64,000 nucleotides of DNA from Pseudorasbora parva (GCF_024679245.1 NC_090187.1:1460777-1524776); one strand, 5' to 3'; numbered from the stretch's first letter, positions 12,842 through 25,288 are shown. Numbers and translations: made by a program. The notes: generated by a model not told the origin, from the letters alone.

Positions 12842-14547
12842 CTGAATGATTATAATATTAATCATTATTATTGCTTATTTATTTATTTGTAACGTTTTAA
12901 AACTTTTAAATAAATAAACAATTTCCAATTTTTAAAGGTTTTATGAGTTTTAAATATATTTTAAAAAAATAAGTAAAAAAAAAAATGTAGTTAATGAAGT
13001 TAATCTCTAAACTAAATGCTAAGTGACGTTCCGTATTCTGTTTCACCTGCAAATTCACCACATTAGAGCTAAATGTGTCTTTAACAGATTAACCAGGAGC
13101 AGAACTAGTGTCCAGTGTAGACAGCATCACTGATTATAATGGCTTCTGCGTGCGTCATGCCGCTCTCCTCTGGTGTTAGAAACAACTTTAGTTATGAAAT
13201 TACAGCCAGCTTAGACACTTCCTACAGAAAGGGGAACAGCAGACAAAATGTACATCTGTCTTATAAATGAAAAAGTAATACCTCCACAACACGGATTACA
13301 GTAGAGGCCATTGGCTTTATTGTTCTTGCATTATTAATGGTTGTTCTGACATGGAGCCCCCAAAGGTGGGACAGAAGGAGGGAAAGAGGAGGTCAAAGGA
13401 AGAGAGGAGCGATAGAGAGAAGAGGACGGAGGCAGTAGATCAATGACGACTAATGAACACGCCTGGAGTTTCGTTCCACTCATCGCGTGACACAGGTCGA
13501 CCTCCTCCAACGCCTCTCGCCTTTCCTCTGTTTCTGAGTTACGTAAGCAGCCTGAGGGTTCAATTAACAGCCATAGATTACCCACAATGCAAAGGCAGGA
13601 GACGTGCTGTGGCGATTTTTGTGTCTGCCTCCTCATACACATCACTGTAGGCTTTCTTTATTAAAGTAGAGTTTCATATACACACATGAATCTCACAAAA
13701 ATCTTTCAAGACCATGTCCGGACCCTATTGAGCCTTAAAACCTGAAGAAAGACATACCATAATTCCTCAAATAAAGAACGGGGCCTTTATTTACCTGAAC
13801 TGCCGATGGGAACCGGCTTTTATTAGGGGCAGGCCTGTATTTCTAATTCCAGCTGTTTGAAATATAATTGCTTTATGTAAACCGTTTTCAATTTAAAGAT
13901 CGTTCCAGTGGACAAATATCATTGATTTTTTCAAGAAACATTTGCAAAAATATCAACATACAACAACATAATACACATTTTTTGTAACTCCGCGTGCAGC
14001 TCCGCATCTGAAGATGAACGAGTTCAGGCGAATCTAGCCGAGCCTGACGTCTCATCACACCGGCCCCCAGTTTGCACATTAGGTGCTTATATTTACTGAA
14101 TGAGCCTACAGAAGCAGAAATAAGCCATTTTAAATAAAGATCCAGGTTTAAGCAAATAAATAAATAAATCACAACATTAAAGTTTAGTGAAATTAGGAAA
14201 TATTTAAGAGATCGTTAATTTAGTGCATATTTGGTTCTTATGTCACAAGTAATAATATCAAGCCAAAGTTTACTGAGTTTTTTGGTGAAATGTACTAAAA
14301 TAAATATCATCACCTGTGCACATTAGCCCACTTCTTCTCGACGCGTTGGTTTATAGAACAATTACTCGCAGAATCGCCCTCTGTCGTTTCAAAGAATAGC
14401 GAGTATAAACGGCTCGTCCGTTTGGGGAGGAGCGCGGCGCGCAGTCAGCGGAGGCAGGCGAAAGTATAAAAGAGGCTTGAGATGCGGAGCTGAGCTTCGA
14501 GGCTTCGACACCCTTAAGACATCAAAGAGACGAGAGGCTAATATTGG
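12841..14547. other. No gene; possible decayed repeat
   Basis: No coding region could be supported. From about 13755 the phrase attcctcaaataaagaacgg and nearby caggcctgtatttc resemble the end of a teleost DNA transposon, but I could not find the matching far end. GC-rich sequence at 14400-14470 is not a convincing promoter. Confidence 0.35.
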
Positions 14548-14666
14548 GTGCGTCTTAATCAGCTCCCTAGTTCAGTAGTCAGGGTACTGATCAGGACATG
14601 CCGGTAAGTCAATGTGCTGATCCCTGATCAGTGCCCTGACTACTGACGGAGCTGATTGAGACGCAC
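14548..14666. mobile_element. Short palindromic MITE
   Basis: A 119-base fold-back. The left arm gtgcgtcttaatcagctccc and the complement of the right arm gtgcgtctcaatcagctccg pair along about 50 bases, with cagtagtcagggtactgatc inside. A minimal non-autonomous element or hairpin. No target duplication was identified. Confidence 0.7.
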
Positions 14667-14778
14667 GCATTGTGAAGATCGATATTTGTAGCCTGCCTGA
14701 CACAGTATTCTCACAGACGTTGCATCTCTCATAAACTACAGTAGCCTATTTAAAATGGCACATGCATCCGTTTTAATG

Positions 14779-14849
14779 TACGCAGTTTTGGAGATGCTCT
14801 GACCCAGTCGTCTAGCCGTCACAATTTGGCCAAACTCACTCAAATCATA
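14779..14849 (-). mobile_element. 70-bp scrap of a Tc1-like element
   Basis: Matches 16863-16931 almost base for base, including gttttggagatgctctgacc and cacaatttggccaaactc. It corresponds to the helix-turn-helix coding part of the transposase in the copy at 16255-17077. No terminal repeats accompany it, so it is a truncated fragment. Confidence 0.85.
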
Positions 14850-16254
14850 TTATCCCATCCGGACAAAGACTTTGACTAAATCGCCATCATAATCAGTTTT
14901 GTTCAAAATGTTGCTTTTTAAATTAAACTTACCCACATAAAAAAGAATGCATGAAGCTAGAATATGTGTTGTTGTTGTTTAAAACCAGAGGCTCTGTTCT
15001 TTCTTTTCATGTACTGTATGCTCAGATATTCATACATCAAAATATTCTGGAGGCCATGAAAGTTTTGTGAAATAATCAAAACGGCTGCTTCTGGCTGATA
15101 ACTAAAACACACCGGGGAACGTTAATTCTATCATTCGAATGAAGATTGCATTATCATATTTTTTCTTATTGCTGTCGAACGAACAAGTGAACGCAATGAA
15201 ACTTCCATATACTCAAGCACGGCTCGGCTATAGATTGAGGCTAGATTGCCGTTTGACTGATTTAACATTGCGTACGACCTGATGATGGACCGTGCAATGG
15301 CACTTCTTTGGCGCTATCGGAGAATATTGTCACAAAAATCTTTGCAATAAAAGTCCTCGGCAGTTTCAAAATTAAACTCATGTTAAATCTTTAAAGAAAA
15401 AATTATTCTTTTAACTGATTAATGGGGTGAAGTGAGATCGACTCAATGCTCTTTTGCATGTCTTGTAAGGCAGGGAGGCTGAATGGCTTGTTTTTTCCCC
15501 ATCATTCTGTCAGTGCCATGAAATGGTCAACAGCTCTGAGCCTCAGGCTCTTTCTGTCAGCAACACTAAATATCTTCGCACACTGTGTCCCTAAAGATTC
15601 TCTCTGTCTGTTAAACCATCTCCTAGAACACACACACACACACACACACGCTCAAACACAACACGCAACCTACATCTCACGTCAGGTCCGATGGGAGCCG
15701 GCGGCTTCTTCTGCTTGTCTGCTAAACTATTGCTTCATTCACATGAGCGCACACACACGCTCTCATCAGTCCCTGCTGGAGGTTGGCCTGAATGTTTTAC
15801 TTGTTACATGATTTATTAAGCTGTTTTCCTGTGTAATTCATTTGCTTGGGTGTGAATCATTTAGTGGTGCTAAATTTACCTGTGTTTACTCATGTATTCA
15901 GTTTAATAAAAGTTAAAGTCAGAGCGTGTACAAACAGACCTGGGTCTCTCAGCTGAATATGATTTCTGATTCAGAGTGACTCTTTCTGAACTCTTGGCAT
16001 TTGAGTCATTAGGTTTGGCATTCGGACTGTACTGTACACTTGTGTTTGCATGCAGCTCTTTCTTGCCATTATTTCTCTTTTTACTACTGCCATCACATTT
16101 AGTTCACACTCATGTACCTCATTTCTTGTGCTGTGCTCAATTATTGGCACGTTCCCGATGGGTAAATCTGCTCTGGAGATGCACATATGAAGCCGTGTGG
16201 GTTTCTGTTCGACTTGATGTCCCTCAAAGAATCGGTGACTCAAGTAAATTGAGA
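14850..16254. other. No gene seen
   Basis: Unique-looking sequence with a short (CA)n at about 15629-15650. The open frames of 121 and 126 codons have no recognised motif and include repeat sequence. Confidence 0.4.
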
Positions 16255-17077
16255 GGTGGAGATTCTCACAGATGCTCGATTGGATTGAGATCTGGGGAAT
16301 CTGGAGGCCGAGTCGACGCCTCAAACTGGTTGTTGTGCTCCTCAAACCATTCCTGAAGCATTTGTGCTTTGTGTCAGGAGCATTATCCTGCTGGAAGAGC
16401 CACAGCCACCAGAATACCGTTTCCATCAAAGGCTGAACATGGTCTCAGCAATGCTTAGGTAGGTGGAGCGTGTCAAAGGAACATCCACATGGATGGAGGA
16501 CCCAAGGTTTCCCAGCAGAACATTGGCCAAAGCATCACACTGCCTCCGCCGGCTCGTCTTCTTCCCATAATGCATCCTGGGGCCATGTGTTCCCCAGGTA
16601 AGACACACACACAAGAAAAGAAACAAACTGAGCTGCTCTGTGTATTCTGACAGCTTTCTATCAGAACCAGCATTAACTTCTGGAGCAGTTTGAGCTCCAG
16701 TAGCTCGTCTGTTTGATCGGACCCCACGGGCCAGCCTTCGCTCCCCACGGTCATCAATGAGCCTTGGCCGCCCATGACCCTGTGGCCGGTTCTCCACTGG
16801 TCCTTCCTTGGAGCACTTTTGATAGATACTGACCACTGCAGACCGGGAACAGCCCACAAGAGCTGCAGTTTTGGAGATGCTCTGACCCAGTCGTCTAGCC
16901 GTCACAATCTGGCCAAACTCGCTCAAATCCTTACGCTTGCCCATTTCTCCTGCTTCACACACATCAACTCTGAGGACCAAATGTTCACTTGCTGCCTAAT
17001 ATATCCCACCCACTAACAGGAGCCGTGATGAACAGATCATCAGTGTTAGTCACTTCACTATGCCTGATCAGTGAATA
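16255..17077 (-). mobile_element. Tc1-like transposon, degenerate copy B
   Basis: Minus-strand relative of the copy at 7977-8953. Its outer end (actatgcctgatcagtgaata at about 17057-17077) matches the right terminus of copy A, and the shared block tattaggcagcaagtgaac follows. This copy keeps the N-terminal coding region lost from copy A but is missing a central segment. The inner end near 16255 has no clear terminal repeat, so it is truncated. Confidence 0.85.
16426..16944 (-). pseudogene. Tc1-like transposase remnant (copy B)
   Basis: The frame opens with [16 protein letters not shown] and a helix-turn-helix ([16 protein letters not shown]), then the linker GHGRPRLI. It runs on through about 70 further family-like residues before the sequence departs from a transposase because central coding DNA is missing. 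Downstream, in another frame, the SPDLNPIE region lies at about 16285-16320. The start ATG is at 16944. Not functional. Confidence 0.85.
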
Positions 17078-18434
17078 TTTTGACGACTAAATTCTTGTTG
17101 TGGACAAGAAACATGTGCTTTTGCACTTCAATGTCATGCGTGATGTGCACTGTTTCTGATCTCCCAAAAATGCCTCCATTGTAGTCTTGAGTTTTCTCCC
17201 GGGAACCAACAAGTCACAATATTCCCCATTATAATAATTCATATGCAGAATAAAGTGGCAGAGCCTGGTTGAGTTAGTTAGTCCTGTCTTGAAACTGCTG
17301 GTTATGGTAAGGGGAGGGAGATATCCCAAACACCAATCACAACACACTGCTCTAGCCGACCAATCAGAGCACACTGTGCTTTTCAGGAGGAGGGGCTTCA
17401 TAGAGACAGAAAGTAAACAGAGTTACTGACAGACTGGGAAGAGACGAGCTGCAACAATGGAGAATATGGGAACGTAATCGACATTCAACCTGCTCTAGTA
17501 GAGCCAGAAAACAACAGCAAGACTTTGAAAAGGGCATAATAAAAGTAGTGTGAGAACGGCGTAACACTTTGCATGATATGATGAGAGTTTTTGTGCTGCC
17601 CAAGCAGTTTTAATCAGAAAATAAATCTAATTGAAATTCATTTCAGAGACTTCTCAGATCTGCATGGCCACGCAAGACAAGCAGCACGCGCTGACCTTTA
17701 AATGTCCCGAGAGACCCCAGTCAGCCAAATCCGGCATAAACACAGCTAAGTGCTAATGCTAGCGCAGTCAGCGGCGCGTCTCTGTCCTGTAAAGTTCTTT
17801 AGGGAGTGTGTGCGAATGCAGACACGTAGGACGCCACTTTCATTTGCATGCTTTGCGAGACGCTCAGGTTCAGTGAGAAACTCGCTCCTGTCCCTCTCCC
17901 TCGTTCTCTTCTGAATCGCCCTGCCTTTGGGGCTTTACCAAAGGAGACTCTTCAAACAAGGCTTTGTACTGAAGTAGCGAATCAAGATTAATGCACTTCC
18001 ACTGCACGGCTTGCTCGAAGGGAGAGAGACCGAGTATAATTAACACCACGGGGCCTGGAAGGAGAGTCAGGGGAGGGAAATCATACAAAATCATGGAAAA
18101 CAGAGGGAATGGCGATGACACGGCTGATGTTTTTCAGTCCGCTCTTTTCTTCCCTGAGTGATGTGTTGTTTTGATCGCAGTCAAAAGCGAGTTTGTCGTA
18201 GCCTGGGAGGATCTTGATTGAGCCGTGTCGGATTTCCAGCTGTCGACGTTTTAGTTGAGGACAATGTTAATTACATTTGGTTACACTGGGCAGAAGTAGA
18301 TGTTCAGCCAAAAAATCAAAGCTCTGTCCTCATATACCCTAATATCATCCCATACCACACTAAAAAATACAAACGGAAAATGTACTAGTCATTTTCTGCC
18401 AGTACATTATCCAGTAATACATTTCTGTTAACCC
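17078..18434. other. No gene; partial MITE-like sequence
   Basis: At about 17330-17400 the words accaatcacaacacac, ccaatcagagcacac and ggaggaggggcttcat echo the interior of the TTAA-flanked MITE at 5081-5683, so part of this stretch is probably a related decayed element. The rest is unique-looking. No gene. Confidence 0.4.
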
Positions 18435-18438
18435 TTAA

Positions 18439-19093
18439 AGGGTTAGTTCACCCAAAATGATACACCCGTCAGACCTCCGTTCATCTTCAGAACACAAATG
18501 AAGATATTTTAGTGTAAAGCTGAGAAAGGCTTCAGATAGGCCTCCATTGGCATTCAGTCCATTCCCACTCACAAGACCCATAAAGGCCCTAAACACATCG
18601 ACACACAGCCCATCTCACTACAGCGGATGGACAATCAGTTTACAATGCGGCGAGAATAGTTATTGTGCACAAAAAATCTAAATAAAGACTTTATCCGCCG
18701 AGTTATTGTCTTCCGTGTCGGTCTCGCTCCTCCTCTTCTGGGTCATGAACGGCGGATCTGCGTCATATTCTCACGCATGCGTCGAGTTCACGGCAATAAC
18801 TCGGTGGATAAAGTCGTTATTTAGATTTTTCAGCACAATAACTATTCTCGCCGCTTCGTAAAGTGATTGTGCAGCCGCTGTAGTGAGATGGGCTGTGTGT
18901 CGATGTGTTTAGGGCCTTTATGGGTCTTGTGAGTGGGAATGGACTGAATGCCAATGGAGGCCTATCTGAAGCCTTTCTCAGCTTTACACTAAAATATCTT
19001 CATTTGTGTTCTGAAGATGAACGAAGGTCTGACGGGTGTCCAACGACATGAGGGAGAGTCATTAATGAAATCATTTTTGGGTGAACTAACCCT
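18439..19093. mobile_element. Long TTAA-flanked fold-back MITE
   Basis: The 655-base element has arms of roughly 260 bases, beginning agggttagttcaccc and ending in its complement, around a centre near 18700-18830. TTAA lies on both sides (18435-18438, 19094-19097). It shares its terminus with the elements at 1434 and 40323. The arms match over long blocks such as ggcctccattggcattcag. It has no coding capacity; a transcript would form a long hairpin. Confidence 0.85.
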
Positions 19094-19097
19094 TTAA

Positions 19098-19928
19098 AAC
19101 ACAAACTAATGCAATGTGTAAATCAAAATAGAGGTAAAACACCTGTACAAAACCAATACGGAAAATTCCTTCATATTTATACAGTACATTGTGCCCTATT
19201 TTATGGACTTTCTTTTACAGTGCGTGTGTTTTCCGTTTAATCAAGAAGGAGAATTGTACTGGTCACTCTTTTGCATTTACTGTGAGTGGAGAATTAGCCT
19301 GGGTTCTTTTAGTGTCAATGATATACTATTATCAAGGTTATTTTTATATAACATTTATGCCTGTGTAGTTTTTATTAAGTGATTAGTTTTAGTTTTAATT
19401 AATATTAATAACCCTGGAATTAACCATTTCGGCTTTAAAGGGATGTTAAAAAAACACAATTTCCGTTGTTATTCTTTGAGAATTTGGACATAACTGGACT
19501 TTTGAAAATTGCAGCAGAATTTAAAGGAAAGAACGATTACTTCACAAATCGTTTCTCTTGAACTCTTAAGGCCCTGATATGCTCCCAGAGAAGTTATTTT
19601 TCGTTCTTAGGGGTAAAAATAAGTTTTAAGAAATATACATATTTACTCATATGTCTTACATATTTACTTTATAGACATATTATGTGAACAGAAGAAATGA
19701 ACCGGACATTTACACCTCAAAGAAGGCGGAGCCTCAGAGCCACACACACCTATCACATCATCGTCCCAGACCAATAGTCATAGCACGGTCTTTTTTTTCA
19801 TGTAGACCCCTTTTATGGCGCTATCGCAGTGTATTTAGACTTGAATGATGGAGATGTGAATCTATTTCACTTTTCTATAAGATTTGTGTGCTTTGATAAT
19901 CGTGACAAATTTGAATGACTTTATATTT
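19098..19928. other. No gene seen
   Basis: AT-rich spacer. The 63-codon frame at 19191-19382 has no motif. Nothing else could be supported. Confidence 0.4.
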
Positions 19929-22668
19929 GGGTCATTCCGTGTCAAATTAACCACATTTCGGAAACTTCCCTGGCTCAAATTTCTGATTTTGTTTTTGTTT
20001 TCTCTAGAAAGACAAACATAAATACTGATGAAAGCCAAAATATTAAATGTCACATCTGTCAATTGACAGATTGAGTAATCACTGTTTCTAGAGGGTCAAC
20101 ATGACCTGTTGAGAGCTTGAGCCAAATTACAGGGGTGTAAAAATGACCTTAGAAACATGGCAGCATCATTATATTATTTTCACTCAGAGATTGGTTGATC
20201 TATTAGTGAAATCTGTTGACTTGAGCAATCTTTGTCTCATTTATATGCCAACGGTGACCGCTCAAAAATGTAACCCAAGAAGTATTAAAGATATCTTAAC
20301 CTGTTAAGCTGATTTCTAAATTTTGAAAAAATCCTAAGAAATGTATACTCAGACTAAAACAAATACAGTTTGTGAATCCTTTGCACTAAAAGCATAATTA
20401 TGGTCTCATTTGAAAGCAGACACCTGGCAGTTTACTGTAAAGTCAAAATGATAATATTTTTTATAATAAAAAAAAGCTATAATAAGCTTCAAAGTTTTGT
20501 AAAGTTATTAGAAATTTATTTGTATGATATATCTTTATGAAAATAAAATTGAAGTGGGCCTTGGAGAAATCTAGAAATGCACTACAGCTAAAGCCACAAG
20601 TCTGACCATGTTATATTTCAGATCTGAAGATGATCAGTCTAAAACTCTGCATTTTATTAAACGTTTTACAAGATCGTTTCATGTGATTTTATTTTGAGAT
20701 ATCGCTGAAATATCAACTGATGTTTATTGCCACATCTTCTCAGCTTTCAGTCGCTGTATTGCCTCTATTGTTTAGAGGTGCAAACTGCCCCATTCAGTTT
20801 GTCTCCCCGGCACACATTCACACTTCTGCGGACTGGTTATGGCTCTAATTATTATTCTTTTGTCTGCATTATAATTACTAACGATTCTCTATTCAAACTG
20901 TTCTATTCAAACCTCATTTCTAAATCAAACCTCTCACTTTACCCTCACTGAGACTCTATTGAATGCATTTCGTCCAAATAAGCATTTCAGTAGTTTTACA
21001 TTTAGAAAATGTTCATAAAAATAAAGTATTTACTCAGTGGCAGGTGCATCTAGGGCAAGCTAGCATGTTAGCTTAGCACACCAGCAAAACAACAATTTAT
21101 ACGATTAAAATCATGTTTTATTCAAAACTTGCTTCATATCACTTTATATTTTATATGTAGAGTGTTTTATATAACAATATGTGATCTCATATAGCTTCGG
21201 GTCAAAAAATCTGACAGAAAATATACAATGCTAAAAGCTATGTGTATAGCATTGCATTATAAATATCATCTATTATGAAACCACCCAACATGGCATAAAG
21301 AACACAGACCAACCATATATTGCCGCGATTGTGTGTTTATTGTCTTAAAACGTGTTTATCTGCATAAAATAGCGATCTGACGATCCCAGGGAGCTGTGTG
21401 GATATGTCCATATGTCAGATACTTCCTGAATGTCACATGGTGTGTCTGTTCTTCATGTGTTCCCCATGGGGTGAATTTTCAGTAGTACAGCTTTCCAGCG
21501 CCCTCCGGCTGCCAGAATGAATTGAAAACACAGCATATCACAGTATACTGCTCTCATAATCATACATCCGCGGATTTTGGATAAAGATTGAATAAATAAT
21601 ACTTCTCTGTATAGAAATTTGACTCAAACGTGTGAGAATCTATCAATATTTCTCCACATCTGCACACTTTTGAAGTAAAAGCCCTGAGGGAAGTTGTTTT
21701 GTCGAGTGTCTTCATGACGACCAAGGAGGATTTTTTTATGAATGGGAGCAAATGACGCGCATATTACAATCAAAAGGTAGCGACGCCCAAGATCATATTC
21801 ATAACTCCTGGAACATATTAACACATTACGGTCATTATAAGACTTTGAGAATAAAACAGAGGTAAAAAAATTAAACTTTAGTCTTAGATCTTTTTAATGA
21901 TGTATAGTTTGTCAAGGTAATTACTTACATCTGATAGTAATTTTGAGCTAATTTAAGCAAAGAGAGTTTCAGCACGTCCTCGTCCTCGTGACGGTTATCA
22001 GGAATATCCTTTTAGATTCTGTTTCTTAACAAACTTTTCCTTTGTTTTCTTAATTTTAAAGGCCTTTAAGGGTTCAATCCCAGAGATATGGAGATCTTAA
22101 TGCGGCTCCAAGAGCACACTGTTAAAATTCAGTGGTCGAAAACCAAATGTGGGTCACTGCACACAGCTGATACTTTTTATATTTAAAAAGGAATATCTGA
22201 AGAACAAATAATGTTGAAACTAGAAATGTATCTTGTTTTTTTTCACCTCAATATCATAACATACCTGTCTTGAGTGCCATAAGTATTGTTTTTCCAAAGT
22301 TTGCATGCTTGTAACTCAAAAAGTATTAGATATCTGATTTTAGATTTTTGAACTGTTCCCATTTTTGAGCGCTCACCGTAGGCATAAAATGCAACACAAA
22401 TTGATAAAGTCAACATATTTCACTGATAGACCTAGCAATCTCTGTGTGAGAATAAAATAGTGATGCTGCCATCTTTCTAAAGTCATTTTTACTTGCCTGT
22501 AATTTGGCTCCAGATCTCAGGTGAGGAATCTGTCATTTATCAACAGTGATTACTCCGTCAATATTCATCTGTGACATGTAATATTTTGGCTTTCATCACT
22601 ATTTATGTTTGTCTTTCTATAAAAAGAGTTTTATCAAAATCAAAAAACCCTGGTTGAGTTGACCCATT
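19929..22668. mobile_element. Candidate long-TIR element, 2.7 kb
   Basis: The left arm (about 19929-20310) and right arm (about 22330-22668) are inverted copies. Shared words include tagaaagacaaacataaat, gatgaaagccaaaatatta and gtaatttggctc with their complements in matching order. About 2 kb lies between them with no frame over about 75 codons and no transposase motif. The outer ends are diverged (gggtcattccg versus gggtcaactca) and I see no clear target duplication. It could instead be an inverted pair of one dispersed repeat. Confidence 0.55.
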
Positions 22669-22991
22669 TTACTTTTCATTTATCGGATTAGCAAAAGCTG
22701 CGACCTACAATACAGCCATAAAATCACTATACAAACATCTTTCAACTATCATTGGTAGGAAACACTTTTCATAGTAGGACATCACGATCATGGACATATC
22801 CATGCATATAGCATATCATTTACTCTGGACATCGGGACTTAAACGAGGAACACGCTTTAGCGCTCATTTTAAAACCCCAAATTCAATTTTGCTGCTCTAG
22901 AGGAAATAAGTGTCGTAAAGTGATGCTTCAGCAAGTTATTTGTGCAAAAACAACCTCTCAACACACGTCAATTGTCTAATCTTTAAAACAC

Positions 22992-22992
<1 letters not shown>

Positions 22993-23042
<50 letters not shown>
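22993..23042. repeat. (GT)n microsatellite
   Basis: About 25 GT units, abutting the dispersed repeat at 23043-23146. Confidence 0.95.
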
Positions 23043-23044
<2 letters not shown>

Positions 23045-23146
23045 TGGGTAGGTTTAGGGGCAGTGTAAGGGGATAGAAAATATGGTTTGTACAGTATAAA
23101 AACCATTACGCCAATGGCATGTCCCCATATGTCACAAAAACAAACG
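23043..23146 (-). repeat. Microsatellite-associated dispersed repeat, copy 1
   Basis: Minus-strand copy of the repeat also at 33732 and 40937. Shared words include gggtaggtttaggggcagtg, tttgtacagtat, and tgtccccatatgtcacaaa (in complement, tgacatatggggac). It directly touches a GT tract. Class unknown. Confidence 0.8.
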
Positions 23147-24085
23147 TGTGTGTGTCTTGGATGCATTTTCCTTATCAGCACTATCATTTACACTGGAGTG
23201 AGTAGAACAGAGGGAACGTGTTCACTCCACTATATAAATAAATATAAGTTTAAGACCAGGGACAGGAATGAAATATGGCATTCCCATTTCAATGCAAATG
23301 AAGGAGACAATGAATGCAGCTTTGGATTCACAATGAGCGTCGCACCAGTGTTTCTCCGCTCTCGTCGCTGCTATATGTGGAGGAAATGAGCTTCCAACGC
23401 TCGCCACAAATGAAACTGTCTGTCAGCATGAATCCGGAGCAAACCCGAGGGTTCTTCCCGCTCTTATCGCTGGCTTTGCATTGCATACGGATGTTTATAT
23501 AAGTCCTTTTAATGAAAAAAAAAAAAGATGGTCAGGGTGAAGGAAACTCTTCCTGCTTTATCATTTGCCCCACAATGGGAATATGCCTTCTGATCAATTC
23601 TTTTCATTATTTGTCCCCTTTGTCTTGCCATATTATCGCAGTGCTAAATCAAGTCGCTTCTGTTTAGACATTTGCAATCTGCCTCGTTCCTTTCCGAATG
23701 GAGACGTGTGGGTTCGGGGAAATTGCACAGGTGTGAAAATATTGTGTTGCGTTCATTTGTGTGATCGATTACGGGAGCGTCGGTAGGCCTAGGAGACGCG
23801 AGATGAAGCTGGAGTGAGTTTTTCTGCTCCGCTCTCAGTGCTGTGGATGCGTTTGAGTGGCTCTCGGGGTTCGCTGGGGCCTTGCGGTGATCAGTCTTCA
23901 GTTTCATTCTGAAACACTGTGCAAAGGAGTGCAAACGTGCTTTATATACAGTACAGTCCTTCACAAATTCTCTCTGTCAGACTTCTGCATGTGTGCGGGC
24001 CAGAGAGGTTTCAGTGGTTAATTGCGGAGGACTGAAATTTGATTTATGTTTGCAAGTGAACAAATGGATATTTGGATGCACAAAT
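23147..24085. other. No gene seen
   Basis: Unique-looking, somewhat GC-richer than its surroundings at 23250-23960. The open frames of 100 codons or so overlap on both strands and carry no motif. A host exon cannot be excluded but is not supported. Confidence 0.35.
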
Positions 24086-24125
24086 TTGGATAAAACCATC
24101 CGCTAAATGAATAAATGTAATAATG
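24086..24125 (+). mobile_element. L2/V-SINE-type 3' tail, plus strand
   Basis: Reads ttggataaaaccatccgc then taaatgaataaatgtaat, a diverged form of the 3' tail GGATAAAAGCGTCTGCTAAATG shared by fish L2-clade LINEs and tail-sharing SINEs. Only the tail is present, as is usual for 5'-truncated insertions. Confidence 0.55.
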
Positions 24126-24171
24126 AAAGACTAAATAAAAAAAAATGTCTTCAACTGAAAACTTTCTAGTG

Positions 24172-24230
24172 ACATTTACATTTACATTTAATCATTTAGC
24201 AGACGCTTTTATCCAAAGCGACTTACAAAA
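24172..24230 (-). mobile_element. L2/V-SINE-type 3' tail, minus strand
   Basis: On the minus strand: tttgtaagtcgctttgga, then taaaagcgtctgctaaatg and three ATGTAA-type terminal repeats. This is the conserved tail and short tandem end typical of fish L2-clade LINEs and SINEs that borrow their machinery. It faces the plus-strand tail 50 bases away. No open reading frame remains. Confidence 0.75.
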
Positions 24231-24373
24231 AAGGGGAGAGCAATAGAAGCAACGAAACAAACTGTAAGAGCTGTAAGAAGTCTCAGTTAATTAGCACAGT
24301 ACAATTTTTTTTTTTTTTTTAGACAAACAAACTGAAAATTTAATTGGACTGATCCAATTAAAAAAAATTAGTT

Positions 24374-24857
24374 AGTGACTGATCACATCTAAATTTTTCA
24401 CATGTTCTGTGAATTGATGCAATTTAATTCACAGAAAATTCAATTTGGCCAGCTAAAAAAATAAGATTTGATCAGTCACTACACCGTAAAAAATTATTAG
24501 AAAAAAGGTAACCTGCTGGCCTTAAAATTTTGAGTTCATTGAAATTAAAAATTTAAGTTAATACAATGAACATTTTTGAGAATCGACAACCTTTACTAAA
24601 ATATTATTAAAAGATTTTGTAAGCATATTGGGTAATTGTGTGTTTTATTTGTGATGACTCAGTGAAACTGCGATTATGATTATTTTCATGATTTGTCAAA
24701 TGTTTTATGTGGTTCAGATACAATAATATTTTGAGTTTCTATTTATTCAACTATTTTCCTTCATTGTATCAACTCATTTTTTTTTTCTTCAATAAACTCG
24801 AAATGTTAAGGCAACCAGGTTACTTACTTAAACCAACAATATTTTTTTACAGTGTAG
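24374..24857. mobile_element. Small MITE with CTACACYGTAAAAAA ends
   Basis: The main element is 24479-24857. Its ends ctacaccgtaaaaaattatt and (rc of right) ctacactgtaaaaaaatatt match at 17 of 20 positions. Immediately to the left, 24374-24480 is a second small inverted repeat (agtgactgatcacatct versus its complement at the right end), so two fold-backs abut. No coding capacity. Confidence 0.6.
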
Positions 24858-24954
24858 AAAATGTTCAATTGGAGAATTTTTCTTTTATTTTTATTTTTAC
24901 TGGTGTATAGTGAGAATCAGGATTATAGTTAACTAAAACTAGAACCATAGGGGG

Positions 24955-25020
24955 AAAATAAATAAATAAATAAATAAATACATAAATACATAAATACATA
25001 AATACATAAATAAATAAATG
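24955..25020. repeat. (AAAT)n / (ATAC)n run
   Basis: Repeated aaataaat units, several with a C substitution (aaatacat). The IYLF-type frame across it is an artefact. Confidence 0.85.
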
Positions 25021-25169
25021 TATTCCATCTGGAATGGAGAAAAAATATTAACACTCAGCGCCTCCGGTGGACGTTTCACCCAAAAAGTGCAGGTAAACGT
25101 ACCCGAGGTACATAATTCAGGGGTTGCAAAAATGTAGGCAGAGTCACGTATTTCCAATGAGCCTGGGTT

Positions 25170-25288
25170 GCACAAATATAATTTTTTTTCTGTATTTTTG
25201 ATCAAATAAATGAGGCTTGATGAGCAGAAGAAACTTCTTTCTAAAACATTACAAAAAGTAATGTGTGCAAAGTTTTGGCCTGTACTGT
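25170..25288 (-). mobile_element. Truncated copy of AGTACAGGCCAAAA repeat
   Basis: Ends in agttttggcctgtact, the terminus of the fold-back at 31024-32592, preceded by the same gagcagaagaaacttctttc and ctgtatttttgatcaaata blocks. Only about 120 bases of one end are present. Confidence 0.75.
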
